Origin: DRPG01 sp964655065 | GTDB taxonomy: Bacteria; Myxococcota_A; UBA796; GCA-2862545 | DNA: 64,000 bases | Reading direction: 5' to 3' | Assembly (NCBI GenBank): GCA_964655065.1 | Contig: CAZZLC010000006.1 | Location: forward strand, 136,881 to 200,880 | Part shown: one piece after another, positions 52,367 through 61,368 of the stretch | How the letters are laid out: the number at the start of each line of letters is the position of its first letter | How positions within the stretch are numbered: position 1 is the stretch's first letter | Notes under the pieces: model-generated | Databases searched by the model: none | What the model was told of the DNA's origin: nothing | What the model saw: the letters and a program-made list of their open reading frames with translations, nothing else | Made by a program: the position numbers and the translations under genes

Positions 52367-53747
52367 GCCCGCCGCACTCGACGGGTTCGTCCGGTACGTC
52401 TCCATCGCCGCTCCCGACGATGTCGACATGGACGCGACACGCGACCAGCTCGAGATCGAGCTCCGGGCCTTCGGCATGACGATCTCGCAGTGCGACGAGC
52501 TGCGGGAGCGCGATGCCGTTCTCGACGAGACGATCGCGGAGCGCTACCCGACCTGGCGCCACGATCCAGACCTCCTGGCCGAGAAGCAGGTGCTCACCGC
52601 ACAGTGCACGCCCTCCGACCCGAGAACCACGTTCTACGCCGCCAAGGTCAGCCTCGCCGTCGATCCCGACCTCGGCAATCAGCGGCGGGCCAACGTCCAG
52701 CTGATCCCGCTGGGGGAGGGGGCGGACCAGCAGACGGTGTACGTGGGCGGCTTCGCCCACCGGCCGTTCCGCGAGACGTTGTCCTGGAGCGACGTGCTCT
52801 CGCGGGCGATCGACCGGGCTGCCTCGGGGCAGGACGAAGCCCCCGCGGTGGAGCTTCGCGGTCCGCGTCGCGTGCAGCTCGAGGGGCGCGTGCGTCTCGA
52901 CGCGCGACGATCGTGGGATCCGGACGGTGATCCCTTCATCCTGCGCTGGACGGCCACCGTTCCCGGCTGTGAGACGACCACCCGCGACGGCAGGTCCATC
53001 GTCTTGCCCATGCTCGAGCGCTGCCCGTCGGGCACCACCGCGGTGGAGGCCTACGAGGTTCCGCTCAATGCGGGCGAGACGTCGCGGGACCGGGTGCTCG
53101 AGCCACCCACCGTGGGCCGCTACACGGTCGAGGCGACGCCACGGAGCAAGGGCCGCGAGACGGAGGCCGACGCCCACCTCGTGATCGTGGAGCCGGCCCA
53201 CCCGACCTTCGTGGGCGTGCACGCCGGCCTGGTCCAGCTCCCCGCCGACCTGTTCGTGTTCGGTGACGAGCGGTCGCTCAGCCCCGAGATCGGTCTGCAC
53301 TGGCTCGAACGCGTGGCTTCCGGGGTCTCCGGGCGCTTCGTGCACGACCTGCTGCTCGGCTTGTCGTCAACGCTCCACCTCCGCCAGGGCGACGTGCTCT
53401 TGCAGGGCGCGCCCCTGTTCTCGATCGGGGCCGATCTCGCAGGTCGACTCTACGGCCCCCGGGGGGCGTGGGGCCTCGAGTACGGCGCGCGGGTCGGGCT
53501 TGGCTCCGCCGGGGTGGCGGTCGACTTCGGGTTCGTCACGGGTCGGTCGGCGTGGCTGCCGATGCACGCCCGGGTCGGACTGTTCCGTCAGGACCGCAAG
53601 GTCACCTGGCGCGACGACCGACCCTGTCGAGGGCTCGGCTGCACGACCATCGGAGCCAGCTTCGTCGGCAACGTCGTCCTCGTTACCCAGTCGGGCAACC
53701 TCGGCATCAGCCTCGGTCCCCAGCTGACCGTCCAGATGAACCCCTGA
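52308..53747 (+). CDS. Exported protein with PKD/REJ-like domain and possible beta-barrel C-terminus
   Basis: About 479 residues from ATG at 52308 (a second ATG follows). The signal peptide is MMLFSLLTTLSAPLALG. 20-165: alpha/beta region of unknown fold. 170-275: a PKD/REJ-like beta-sandwich (RVRLDARRSWDPDGDPFILR). 285-479: alternating hydrophobic/polar strands with Tyr/Gly-rich turns (GLEYGARVGLGSAGVAVDFG), ending as an outer-membrane barrel might. Family not recognised. Coupled to the caspase-like gene by overlap, so probably functionally linked. Confidence 0.7.
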   Translation: MMLFSLLTTLSAPLALGQSEPAALDGFVRYVSIAAPDDVDMDATRDQLEIELRAFGMTISQCDELRERDAVLDETIAERYPTWRHDPDLLAEKQVLTAQCTPSDPRTTFYAAKVSLAVDPDLGNQRRANVQLIPLGEGADQQTVYVGGFAHRPFRETLSWSDVLSRAIDRAASGQDEAPAVELRGPRRVQLEGRVRLDARRSWDPDGDPFILRWTATVPGCETTTRDGRSIVLPMLERCPSGTTAVEAYEVPLNAGETSRDRVLEPPTVGRYTVEATPRSKGRETEADAHLVIVEPAHPTFVGVHAGLVQLPADLFVFGDERSLSPEIGLHWLERVASGVSGRFVHDLLLGLSSTLHLRQGDVLLQGAPLFSIGADLAGRLYGPRGAWGLEYGARVGLGSAGVAVDFGFVTGRSAWLPMHARVGLFRQDRKVTWRDDRPCRGLGCTTIGASFVGNVVLVTQSGNLGISLGPQLTVQMNP

Positions 53748-53759
53748 AGCGGAGGGACG

Positions 53760-54428
53760 ATGCTCACCGTCGGGATCCTCACCATCCTCGCCAGCCCAGG
53801 CTGCCTCGTCTACGAGCGGATCACGGAGACGCGGACCTGCCTCGACCAGGGCACTCGGCGCGACGGCGAGACGTGCGTGTGCGACGACGAGTGCAGCTCC
53901 AGCACTTGCTTTCTCGAGGCCTTCACCGGCCTTCCCCAGGGCATGTGCTTCCGCGAGTGCAAGACCTCGGAGGACTGCGAGGGCTCCACGGTCTGCGACT
54001 TCGGGTGGTGCGCGCCGCCGTGCAACGACAACGCGGACTGCGAGTCGTCCCGGGTCTGCAGCAAGACGGGCGAGGCCGATGCGTGCTTCCCGCTGTGCTC
54101 GTCGGGCCCGGACTGCGAGTCGGGGATCTGCAACCCGTACTCGGGGCGGTGCAGTCAACCAGGCGATCCGGAGCCGTTCGGCTTTGGCACCGGAGAAGAC
54201 TGCCGCGAGGACAACGAGTGCAAGTCCCAGTTCTGCAGCAAGGGAGGGTGCACGAGCTTCTGCAGTGTCGAGCGGCAGGGCTGTCCCGACGGGGGGATCT
54301 GCGTGCGCACCGGCAGCGGTGACCTCGGGTTGTGCTTTCCGACCTGCGAGACGAACGGGGATTGCCGGCCCTACGCGTGGTCGAACTGCGCACGAACCAG
54401 CGCGGGCAACGGCTACTGCGCCTTCTGA
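53760..54428 (+). CDS. Cys-rich lipoprotein
   Basis: 222 residues from ATG at 53760 (GGAGGG just upstream). LASPGC is a lipobox. The mature protein holds about thirty Cys in repeated C-x(3)-C-x-(S/D)-x-C units (CRECKTSEDCEG, CFPLCSSGPDCESGICNP), the 'Dickkopf N-terminal-like' repeats common in myxobacterial lipoproteins. Likely outer-membrane displayed; function unknown. Third gene of the caspase operon; converges with the cytochrome gene, overlapping by 16 bases. Confidence 0.8.
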   Translation: MLTVGILTILASPGCLVYERITETRTCLDQGTRRDGETCVCDDECSSSTCFLEAFTGLPQGMCFRECKTSEDCEGSTVCDFGWCAPPCNDNADCESSRVCSKTGEADACFPLCSSGPDCESGICNPYSGRCSQPGDPEPFGFGTGEDCREDNECKSQFCSKGGCTSFCSVERQGCPDGGICVRTGSGDLGLCFPTCETNGDCRPYAWSNCARTSAGNGYCAF

Positions 54429-55081
54429 CCGGGGGCGGGCTGGTCACGCTCGGTGACGTGGCACTCCGAGCAGGTGGCGAGGAGCTGACCCACGATCTCG
54501 CCGCGGAAGTTGCGGGCGGTGGTCGTGGCCCGCTCGGCGATGATGTAGACGAGCTGCTCGAGCTGGGGCTGGTCGGTCGGCGCGGGGGCCGACTGGAACG
54601 CGAGCTCGATCGGATGCTCGAGGAGGCTGCGCGCACCACGCTGCCACGCCTGTTCGTTGGCGCCCACGAGACCGAGCCACATCCACTCGGAGGCCCACGC
54701 GTGCAGCGCCATGTTCTGGCCTTCGTCCCAGGCCTGTGACGGGATGGCCGCCTCGTCGAGGCCGAGGTCGGCTCCCGTGCTCGCGTGGCACTCGCCGCAC
54801 TTCTGGGCGACCTCGCCGATTCCCGCCGCCGCGTCGACCAGGTTCTTCGCCCGGGAGGTCTTCTTCGCCTCCTTCCGGAGCTTGCGGAGCGGTGCCTTCC
54901 ACTCGCTCGGCAGCCCCTCGGGGTCATCGCTGTCCGCGAGGAGCGAGGCCACCGTCTTGGCGTCGTCGAGTCGTCCCTGGACGACGTGATCGCGCGCTTC
55001 GGTCACCTTGGCGAACCGCTCGTGCATCTGCGCGCTCACCGGCGGCGTGGCAAGGGCGGAAGGGATCAGGCACCACCACAT
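54413..55081 (-). CDS. Secreted c-type cytochrome, two CxxCH sites
   Basis: 222 residues from ATG at 55081 (GGAGG upstream). A short signal peptide (WWCLIPSALATPPVSA) precedes a helical protein with two haem sites, KCGECHAS (about 100) and TCSECHVTE near the C-terminus. His and Met residues that could be distal ligands are present. The spacing resembles small dihaem cytochromes of the c' / cytochrome-c554 type, but subclass is unsure. Periplasmic electron carrier predicted. Divergent from another cytochrome gene at 55195. Confidence 0.8.
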   Translation of the reverse strand: MWWCLIPSALATPPVSAQMHERFAKVTEARDHVVQGRLDDAKTVASLLADSDDPEGLPSEWKAPLRKLRKEAKKTSRAKNLVDAAAGIGEVAQKCGECHASTGADLGLDEAAIPSQAWDEGQNMALHAWASEWMWLGLVGANEQAWQRGARSLLEHPIELAFQSAPAPTDQPQLEQLVYIIAERATTTARNFRGEIVGQLLATCSECHVTERDQPAPGQKAQ

Positions 55082-55194
55082 CGTTCCTCCAGATGCGCCC
55101 CTCGTACCGTACGCGTCGGTTCGCGGAAACCGCACCGCGTAACGTTGGTGGGTCGATGCCCGTCCGCACGCGAGCAGACAACGAGGAGGACGAC

Positions 55195-55677
55195 TTGCTG
55201 GTTGCGCTGATGATGGCTTGCGGTGTCGAGGACCCGGGGATCGTCGACTCGATGGGGCCACCCGTCGAGGAGGAGCCACCGGTCGAGGAGGAGCCGATTC
55301 CCACCGACGACATCCTCGGCTGGTTGGAGACGGGGGCCTACCTCGAGTGGACCGCGGAGGACGCGATCCACCCTTCGGCCGGCCCGCACTTTGGGGACGT
55401 GCTCACCTACTTCTCGCCCTCGCTGGTCGCGAGCCTCGACGCGGGCGCCGACCGTCACCCCGTGGGCGCCGCGTCGGTCAAGGAGCTCTACGGCCGGAGT
55501 GGCGCGGGCGAGGTGGTCGGGCACGCCGTGATGGTGCGGGTGGGCGCGGAGGAGTCGGATTCTGCGTGGTACTGGTACGAGATCTTCAACGGCAACGAGG
55601 AGGCCGACGGTCGAGGGGTCTCGCTGTGCTCCGGCTGCCACGCCTCGGGGGTGGACTTCGTGATCTCCACACCCTGA
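55195..55677 (+). CDS. Mono-haem c-type cytochrome lipoprotein
   Basis: 160 residues from TTG at 55195, chosen because GAGGAGGA lies just upstream and it yields signal peptide MLVALMMACG with a lipobox; the frame is open further upstream. An acidic repeat (PPVEEEPPVEEEPIP) follows, then a domain with DVLTYFSPSLVASL and a single C-terminal haem site LCSGCHASG. No second CxxCH. Placement head-to-head with the dihaem cytochrome suggests a shared promoter and electron-transfer partnership. Confidence 0.7.
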   Translation: MLVALMMACGVEDPGIVDSMGPPVEEEPPVEEEPIPTDDILGWLETGAYLEWTAEDAIHPSAGPHFGDVLTYFSPSLVASLDAGADRHPVGAASVKELYGRSGAGEVVGHAVMVRVGAEESDSAWYWYEIFNGNEEADGRGVSLCSGCHASGVDFVISTP

Positions 55678-55684
55678 CCGAGGC

Positions 55685-56854
55685 TCATTCCTCGGCTGCC
55701 TCACTCCGGCCGCGGAAGAACTCGGTGCGCTGATACCAGGCCAACAGGTCGGGCAGCAATACCCGGAGGCTGCCCACCACCGGGAGCGCGAGCAGCACGC
55801 CGAGCAGGCCGAGCAGCTCGGCACCGAACAGCAGCGCGATGATCACCGCGACGGGGGACAACCCCACCTTGTCGCCCACGATGCGGGGGGTGATGACGTA
55901 GGCCTCGACGGCTTGAACCGTGCCGAAGGTCAACACGACGCCCGCGAGGCCGCCCCAGCCGCTCCAGTCGAGCAGCGCGAGCAGCGAGGCGAGCAAGAAG
56001 CCGACGAAGAAGCCGAGGTACGGAACCACACCGAGCAGGCCGGCGAACACGCCGATGGCGATGCCGCTCGACACCCCCATCCCGGTGAAGCCGAAGGTGA
56101 TCCCGAGCCCGATAGCGTAGAGCACGGCCAGCCACAGCGAGACCTCGAGCTGACCGCGGATCCAGAGACCCACCACCTGGTCCATCTGCCGGAGCCTCTC
56201 GAGCAGCCAGCTACGCTGGGGCAGGGGCAGGAAGTCGACGGCCACGGTTCGCATGCGGTCGAAGTCCCGCAGGAAGTAGAACGCGAGCACCGGAATGAGG
56301 ACCAAGGTGACGAGGCTGTCGACGACGACCGCGGTCTGCGTCCACACCTGGGTGAGCGCCGAGGTCAGCGTGTCGGAGACGGTCTGGACGACCTCGGGAA
56401 CGTACTCGCGCGAGCGGGAGATCGCGTCGTGCAGGATGTCCTGGAGCGTGTGCGGGGTGTCGACCCCGAGCTGGGTCTCGACCCAGGGGATCCACCGCGT
56501 CTCGGCGAGCGAAAGCAGGCTCGGAATCCCGGACTGCACGCGCCCCACGAGGTGGCGGATCGTCGGGTACAGGAAGATCGCGAGTCCGAACACGCCGATC
56601 GCGCCCGCGAACAAGAACAACCCGATGCTCGTCGTGCGCGAGAAGCCCCGCTCCTCGAACCAGTCGACGGCCGGATTGAGGACGTAGGCCGTGAGCATCG
56701 CGAGCACGATGGGGAGCAGCACGTTGCTGACCGAGCGCACCAGCGCGTAGCCCCCGAGCGCCAGCAGGGCGAAGAACAGGATCTTCGCGAGCAGGTAGGG
56801 GTAGCGCTCGTAGCGGCGCCAGAAGTCGGGCGGCCTCGGGGCGTGCGTCGACAC
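55685..56854 (-). CDS. AI-2E family transporter (PerM/TqsA-like)
   Basis: 389 residues from GTG at 56854 (weak Shine-Dalgarno; frame open a little upstream). About eight hydrophobic segments with family features: LPIVLAMLTAYVLNPAVDWF, periplasmic helical loop 90-190, LVLIPVLAFYFLRDFDRM, GVVPYLGFFVGFLLASLLAL and YVITPRIVGDKVGLSPVAVI. Family members export small molecules or act as Na+/H+ antiporters; only some move AI-2. No luxS here. Stands alone. Confidence 0.92.
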   Translation of the reverse strand: MSTHAPRPPDFWRRYERYPYLLAKILFFALLALGGYALVRSVSNVLLPIVLAMLTAYVLNPAVDWFEERGFSRTTSIGLFLFAGAIGVFGLAIFLYPTIRHLVGRVQSGIPSLLSLAETRWIPWVETQLGVDTPHTLQDILHDAISRSREYVPEVVQTVSDTLTSALTQVWTQTAVVVDSLVTLVLIPVLAFYFLRDFDRMRTVAVDFLPLPQRSWLLERLRQMDQVVGLWIRGQLEVSLWLAVLYAIGLGITFGFTGMGVSSGIAIGVFAGLLGVVPYLGFFVGFLLASLLALLDWSGWGGLAGVVLTFGTVQAVEAYVITPRIVGDKVGLSPVAVIIALLFGAELLGLLGVLLALPVVGSLRVLLPDLLAWYQRTEFFRGRSEAAEE

Positions 56855-56940
56855 AGGAGCAAGGTAGCACCAGCCCCGAGGCCCGGGGTGTACCATCGGG
56901 TCCGCGGCGGGGGCGCTCGTCGGTCGACGGAGGTGGCGAC

Positions 56941-57711
56941 GTGGTCTGGATGTGGATCGGGTGTGGCGTGTTCGCGCCGGCCGTGGAGGTGACCGGGGTG
57001 GGGCTGTCGCACGTCACGCTCGAGGACGTCGAGGTCACGGCAAAGGTCGACGTGACAAACCCCTGGTGGTCGTCGTTCACCCTGGACGCGCTGACCTGGT
57101 CCCTTTCGGTGGGCAGCGCGACCCTGACGTCGGGCGAGCTCGACAAGCCAGTGTTCGTACGCCCCAACGGCATCACCACCGTCGAGGTGCCCATCACGCT
57201 GGCCTACGCCGATCTGGCCGCCGCCACGAGGTCACTGGGCGCCCCCGAGGTCCCCTACCGTCTGGCACTGGACGTGCACGCCACGACGCCCGGCGGCCCC
57301 TGGCACTGGCCCGTCGCCATCGAGGGAGCCATCCCGAAGATCTCGCCCCCCACCCTCGACCTCGTCGACTGGTCCGCCACCACTCGCGACGGCAACCTCG
57401 AAGTGGACGTGATCGTGAAGCTCGGCCTGCCGGAGGGGTTCGCGCTGCACGACGGGACCTGGCGGCTCGCGGTCGACGAGCACCGCCTCGGCGAGGGGCG
57501 GTTCGCGTCGCGTTCCGAGGGAGAGCTGCACCTGCCGCTGGTGGTGGACCCGGGAGGAACGACCCGCGCAGGATGGGCCTGGGTCAATGGCGAAGCGGAG
57601 GTCCTCTCGCTCGATGTCGACGGGGCCGTGATCACCCCGGCGGGGGTGGTCCCGCTCTCCATGCACCGTGCGCTGCGGGTGGGTTCCGAGCGGGCTCCGA
57701 CCCCCGATTGA
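56941..57711 (+). CDS. LEA-type-2 / WHy-domain protein
   Basis: 256 residues from GTG at 56941 (ACGGAGG upstream). Two WHy/LEA-2 beta-sandwiches are apparent: LSHVTLEDVEVTAKVDVTNP... to VEVPITLAYADLAA, and NLEVDVIVKLGLPEGFALHD to LHLPLVVDP. WMWIGCG near the start could be a lipobox, but the hydrophobic stretch is very short, so export is doubtful. LEA-2 domains occur in desiccation and envelope proteins. Divergent from the AI-2E gene. Confidence 0.7.
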   Translation: MVWMWIGCGVFAPAVEVTGVGLSHVTLEDVEVTAKVDVTNPWWSSFTLDALTWSLSVGSATLTSGELDKPVFVRPNGITTVEVPITLAYADLAAATRSLGAPEVPYRLALDVHATTPGGPWHWPVAIEGAIPKISPPTLDLVDWSATTRDGNLEVDVIVKLGLPEGFALHDGTWRLAVDEHRLGEGRFASRSEGELHLPLVVDPGGTTRAGWAWVNGEAEVLSLDVDGAVITPAGVVPLSMHRALRVGSERAPTPD

Positions 57712-57826
57712 GCGCGGTCGGTGCGGATCCAGACTCGCAGCGATATGTCAAGAACCGTCGGGGTTTGGGGACGCGCTTCACCCAAGGGGCGGGTGTCGAC
57801 ACTCCTTGGTTCGTTCGGGGGGCGAG

Positions 57827-58231
57827 ATGACACGACCAAGTGGACTGCTGATGTTGGTGCTGTCCGCCTTCGTCTGTCTCGAGCCCGCTGGCCTCGCGGC
57901 TCCGCTCGCCGAAGCCCCCCGAGTGGCCACCGAGGCTCCAGTCGGCGAGATGCTCGGCGTGGTGTCCGACTCCGAGGACGGCATCGGGATCCGGGAGGTG
58001 AAGGTCGTCTTGCGTCGCGATGGCTCCCGAAAGGAGGTCTCCGTCGAGCGCACCCGCCGAGGGGGACGGTTCACCTTCCACGATCTCCCGCAGGGCGTGT
58101 ACTCGCTCGAGGCGAGCGCCGTCGGCTTCCTGCCCCGCACCGTGGGTCCCATCGTCGTGAAGTCGGGTCGGGAGACGCGGGTCGAGCACATCACGCTCAC
58201 CCCCGAGCCCGAGGGTCGCTCCGACAGCTGA
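57827..58231 (+). CDS. Secreted carboxypeptidase-regulatory-like domain protein
   Basis: 134 residues from ATG at 57827. Signal peptide LLMLVLSAFVCLEPAGLAAP. One beta-sandwich of the CarboxypepD_reg-like type (VVSDSEDGIGIREVKVVLRR, GGRFTFHDLPQGVYSLEASA, TRVEHITLTPEPEG). Such modules are binding or structural units. 109 bases before the bactofilin-like operon, same strand; may share its transcript. Confidence 0.75.
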   Translation: MTRPSGLLMLVLSAFVCLEPAGLAAPLAEAPRVATEAPVGEMLGVVSDSEDGIGIREVKVVLRRDGSRKEVSVERTRRGGRFTFHDLPQGVYSLEASAVGFLPRTVGPIVVKSGRETRVEHITLTPEPEGRSDS

Positions 58232-58340
58232 GCCTCGCCGGACCGGCGAGCGGTCGAAGCGACCAGTGAGTGGTCGTGCCGCTGCGCCCTGGGCTTCCGC
58301 GGAGCAAGTGGATCGTGTCCCCACCAACGAGGAGGGCTCC

Positions 58341-59525
58341 ATGGTCCGTTCGACATTCTCCGCGCTCGCGCTCGCCGGCGCGCTCCTGATTCCCACCGCT
58401 GGGCTGGCGGCTCCCGAGGAGGTACCGGAGGCCGCGCCCGACGTGATCGAGGCTCCGGTCGAGATCGAGGCGGGGGTTCCCCGCCTGCCCGACGGCACCG
58501 GCTTCGACGATCGCGTCGTCTTCGATCGAGCCTATGACGACGTGATGGGGATGGGCGAAGAGGTCACGGTGACCGGCACCGTCCAGGACAATGCATTCCT
58601 GATGGGCCAGGACGTCCTGACGAGCGCCCCGCTCGGCGGGGACTTGTTCGCTGGTGGCGAGACGATCACGATCGACGAGCCCATCGCGGGCGACCTCTAC
58701 GCGCTCGGGGCCGAAGTGGTGCTCGGGCCTCGGGCCTCGGTGGGCGGCGACGTCTATGGCTTGTCGGGCGAGCTGCGGCTCGAGGGTCCGGTGGGCGGCT
58801 CGGTCCACGTCGGGGCCGGACGGGTGGAGCTCGCCTCGACCATTGGCGGAGACGTCGAGTTGCGGATCGGCGAGCTCGTGATCGAGCCGGGCGCCCGGAT
58901 CGATGGCGACCTCGACTACATCGCTCCCCGGCCCTTCGACGTCGACTCGATCGTCGCCGGCACGGTCACCTTCACCGAGGACACCGACATGGACGCGGGC
59001 TTCTCGGGCTTCGAGCCGGAGCCTCCGACCGCGCTCGAGGCGGTGATGGCCTGGACCGGCTGGCGGATCTGGGACTACCTGTCGAAGCTCCTCGTGGGCG
59101 CCGTGTTCATCGCGCTGGGCGGGGTGGCGGCGGCCCGCGTGTCGCAGACGCTCCGCGAGGCTCCGGCGGAGAGCCTCGGCATTGGCTTCCTGACCCTCAT
59201 CGTGCTCCCCGTCGCGTCGGTCCTCTGCATCGCGACGGTGATCCCGATGTCGCTCGGGTTCCTCGGCCTGCTCACCTGGGGCGTGCTCCTGTTCCTCGGC
59301 CAGATCGTGACCGCCCAGTGGTTGGGTGAGCTGATCTTCGGCGCGGCCCGCCCCGAGTCCGCACCGACCCCCTACGCCGCCCTCGCGGTGGGTCTGGTCC
59401 CGGTCTCGATCCTGTTCGGCGTCCCCTGGCTCGCCTTCCTCGCCGTGCTCACCGCGTCGCTCCTGGGCATGGGTGCGGTCGTGAAGGCGATCGTTCGCCG
59501 GAACGCCGACGAGGCCACGGCGTGA
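58341..59525 (+). CDS. Exported bactofilin-like (polymer-forming) membrane protein
   Basis: 394 residues from ATG at 58341 (GAGGAGGG upstream). Signal peptide LALAGALLIPTAGLA. 75-215: short-period Gly/Val/Leu repeats of the bactofilin beta-helix type (GGDLFAGGETITIDEPIAG, VGGDVYGLSGELRLEGPVGG). 250-385: about four membrane helices. Bactofilins are normally cytoplasmic scaffolds, so a signal peptide plus membrane domain suggests a periplasmic or envelope filament anchor. Its stop overlaps the histidine-kinase start (GTGA). Confidence 0.8.
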   Translation: MVRSTFSALALAGALLIPTAGLAAPEEVPEAAPDVIEAPVEIEAGVPRLPDGTGFDDRVVFDRAYDDVMGMGEEVTVTGTVQDNAFLMGQDVLTSAPLGGDLFAGGETITIDEPIAGDLYALGAEVVLGPRASVGGDVYGLSGELRLEGPVGGSVHVGAGRVELASTIGGDVELRIGELVIEPGARIDGDLDYIAPRPFDVDSIVAGTVTFTEDTDMDAGFSGFEPEPPTALEAVMAWTGWRIWDYLSKLLVGAVFIALGGVAAARVSQTLREAPAESLGIGFLTLIVLPVASVLCIATVIPMSLGFLGLLTWGVLLFLGQIVTAQWLGELIFGAARPESAPTPYAALAVGLVPVSILFGVPWLAFLAVLTASLLGMGAVVKAIVRRNADEATA

Positions 59526-60556
59526 GGCGAGCCGCGGCCCTCGGGGGACTCGCCGCCTGGAGCCTGGGCACGGCGTTGCTGGCGCTCGCCTTTCTCCACG
59601 GCGACCTCCGACCCGGACAAGCGGCCCTCTGCGGCGCGTTCGGGTGGGTCGCGGCGGTGGGGCTCGCCCCCACCTGGTCGGAGCTCCCTTCGTTCGTCAC
59701 CGGCTGGCTCGCCGCGGGGGTCGCCACGGTGGTGGCACTCCTCGGGGTCGCCGCGACCGGTCTCGGAAGCGGGATCGCGTACGCGGTGCTGCGCGGACCC
59801 GAGCTCGCAGCCACCGTCGTGGCGGCTGGCATGGTCGGCAGCCTCGTGGTGGTGCTCGGCTACACCCATCGCCGACTCGCACGTGAGGTCGCCGGCCAGG
59901 CCGCAAGGGTCGCACGGCTCCGCGAGCGGGCCCTCGAGAGCCACCTCAAGGCGCTGACGGCCCAGATCAACCCCCACTTCCTCTTCAACACGCTCAACAC
60001 GCTCGCCGAGCTCGTCCACGAGGACGCCGACACCGCCGAGGAGCACGTGACCGACCTCGCCCACATGATGCGGTACGCGTTGCGGAGCACCTCGCGCTGG
60101 GTTCCGCTCGGCGAGGAGATGGACGTGGTGCGTCGCTTCTTCCGCCTCGAGGGGATGCGTCTCGGGTCGCGGCTCACCTGGACGGTCGAGGTCGACGTGG
60201 ACGCCGCCGACGTTCGGGTGCCCGGTCTCCTCGTGCAGCCCATCGTCGAGAACGCGGTGCGACACGGGGTCTCGGTGCGACCCGAGGGCGGTCGGGTCTC
60301 GGTGCGGGCATCCCGACGAGCGGGTCGGCTGCGGATTGCCGTCGAGGACGATGGGCCTGGGCTCCCCGAGGAGGTGGCGCAGCAGCTCCACGCCGCCGGA
60401 CGAGGGACCGAGGGCGCCGGCGGGGGCCTGTACACCACGGCCGAGCGCGTCCGCCTCGCGTGGTCCGAGGGCGGGGCCTCCATGGCTGTCGAGCCGGGCG
60501 ATGGTGGACGGGGAACCAGGATCGTGCTCGATCTGCCCGTGGGAGGTCCTCGATGA
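59522..60556 (+). CDS. LytS/YehU-type sensor histidine kinase
   Basis: 344 residues; GTG start within the bactofilin-like gene's stop. About four N-terminal membrane helices, then a His_kinase domain (PF06580) with ALTAQINPHFLFNTLNTLAE, and an ATPase domain with QPIVENAVRHGV, DDGPGLPEE and GGGLYTTAERV. Unlike classic kinases it has the NPHFLFN motif as H-box. It pairs with the downstream LytTR regulator. The coupling to the bactofilin-like gene suggests sensing of envelope state. Confidence 0.92.
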   Translation: MRRAAALGGLAAWSLGTALLALAFLHGDLRPGQAALCGAFGWVAAVGLAPTWSELPSFVTGWLAAGVATVVALLGVAATGLGSGIAYAVLRGPELAATVVAAGMVGSLVVVLGYTHRRLAREVAGQAARVARLRERALESHLKALTAQINPHFLFNTLNTLAELVHEDADTAEEHVTDLAHMMRYALRSTSRWVPLGEEMDVVRRFFRLEGMRLGSRLTWTVEVDVDAADVRVPGLLVQPIVENAVRHGVSVRPEGGRVSVRASRRAGRLRIAVEDDGPGLPEEVAQQLHAAGRGTEGAGGGLYTTAERVRLAWSEGGASMAVEPGDGGRGTRIVLDLPVGGPR

Positions 60557-61329
60557 TGCCGAGCATCCGCGCGCTGGTGGTCGACGACGAGCCGCGGGCG
60601 AGGTCCCGAATGCGCCGCCTGCTGGACGCGCATGCCGACGTGGTGGTCGTGGGAGAGGCCGACAACGGCGAGGAGGCGCTTCGGCAGATCCTCGGCACTC
60701 GCCCCGATGTCGTGTTCCTCGACATCCGCATGCCGGGTGCGTCGGGCACTGCCGTGGCCGAGCAGCTGGTCCTGTACCTGCCCGAAGCGGTCCGTCCGGC
60801 GGTCGTGTTCACCACCGCGCACGCCGAGCACGCGGTGGATGCCTTCGCGGTGCAGGGGCTCGACTACCTGCTCAAGCCGGTCGAGCGGGAGCGACTGGCG
60901 GAGGCCCTGCGCCGGGTGCGCATGCGGCTGTGGTCGCGCACCCCGAGCGCGATGGTGTCTTCGCCTGCGCCGGAGCCGGGTCCCGTCGTGGGCACCGTGC
61001 TCACCGGGTACCACGGGTCCCGCGAGGAGCCCGTGATCGCCGATGACATCGTCTTTGTCGAGATCGTCGACGGAGTCGCGTTCGCCCAGCGTCGGGAGGG
61101 AGGTCGGATTCGGCTCGGCGACAGCCTGGCCGAGCTCGAGGCACGGCTGCCGAGCCCGCCGTTCGTGCGGGTCTCGCGGAGTGCGCTCCTCCACCTGCAG
61201 CGAGTGATCGGGCTACGGTCTCCAGGGTCGGGCACCTGCGAGGCAGAGCTCGAGGGGGGCCACGTCGTGGCGGTGAGCCGCCGACGCTCGCGGCACCTGC
61301 GCAAGCTCCTGGGGCTCGAAGAGACGTGA
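60553..61329 (+). CDS. LytTR-family response regulator
   Basis: 258 residues from ATG at 60553 overlapping the kinase stop (ATGA). Receiver domain 5-125: ALVVDDEPRARSRMRRLL, phospho-acceptor Asp in VVFLDIRMPGASG, Lys in YLLKPVERERL. LytTR DNA-binding domain 150-255: ADDIVFVEIVDGVAFAQRRE, PPFVRVSRSALLHLQRVIGL. LytTR proteins bind direct repeats near promoters; targets unknown. Converges with the VWA-protein gene. Confidence 0.93.
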   Translation: MMPSIRALVVDDEPRARSRMRRLLDAHADVVVVGEADNGEEALRQILGTRPDVVFLDIRMPGASGTAVAEQLVLYLPEAVRPAVVFTTAHAEHAVDAFAVQGLDYLLKPVERERLAEALRRVRMRLWSRTPSAMVSSPAPEPGPVVGTVLTGYHGSREEPVIADDIVFVEIVDGVAFAQRREGGRIRLGDSLAELEARLPSPPFVRVSRSALLHLQRVIGLRSPGSGTCEAELEGGHVVAVSRRRSRHLRKLLGLEET

Positions 61330-61368
61330 GGCGGGTCACGTCGCGCTCACAGGGCGCTGCGGGACATC

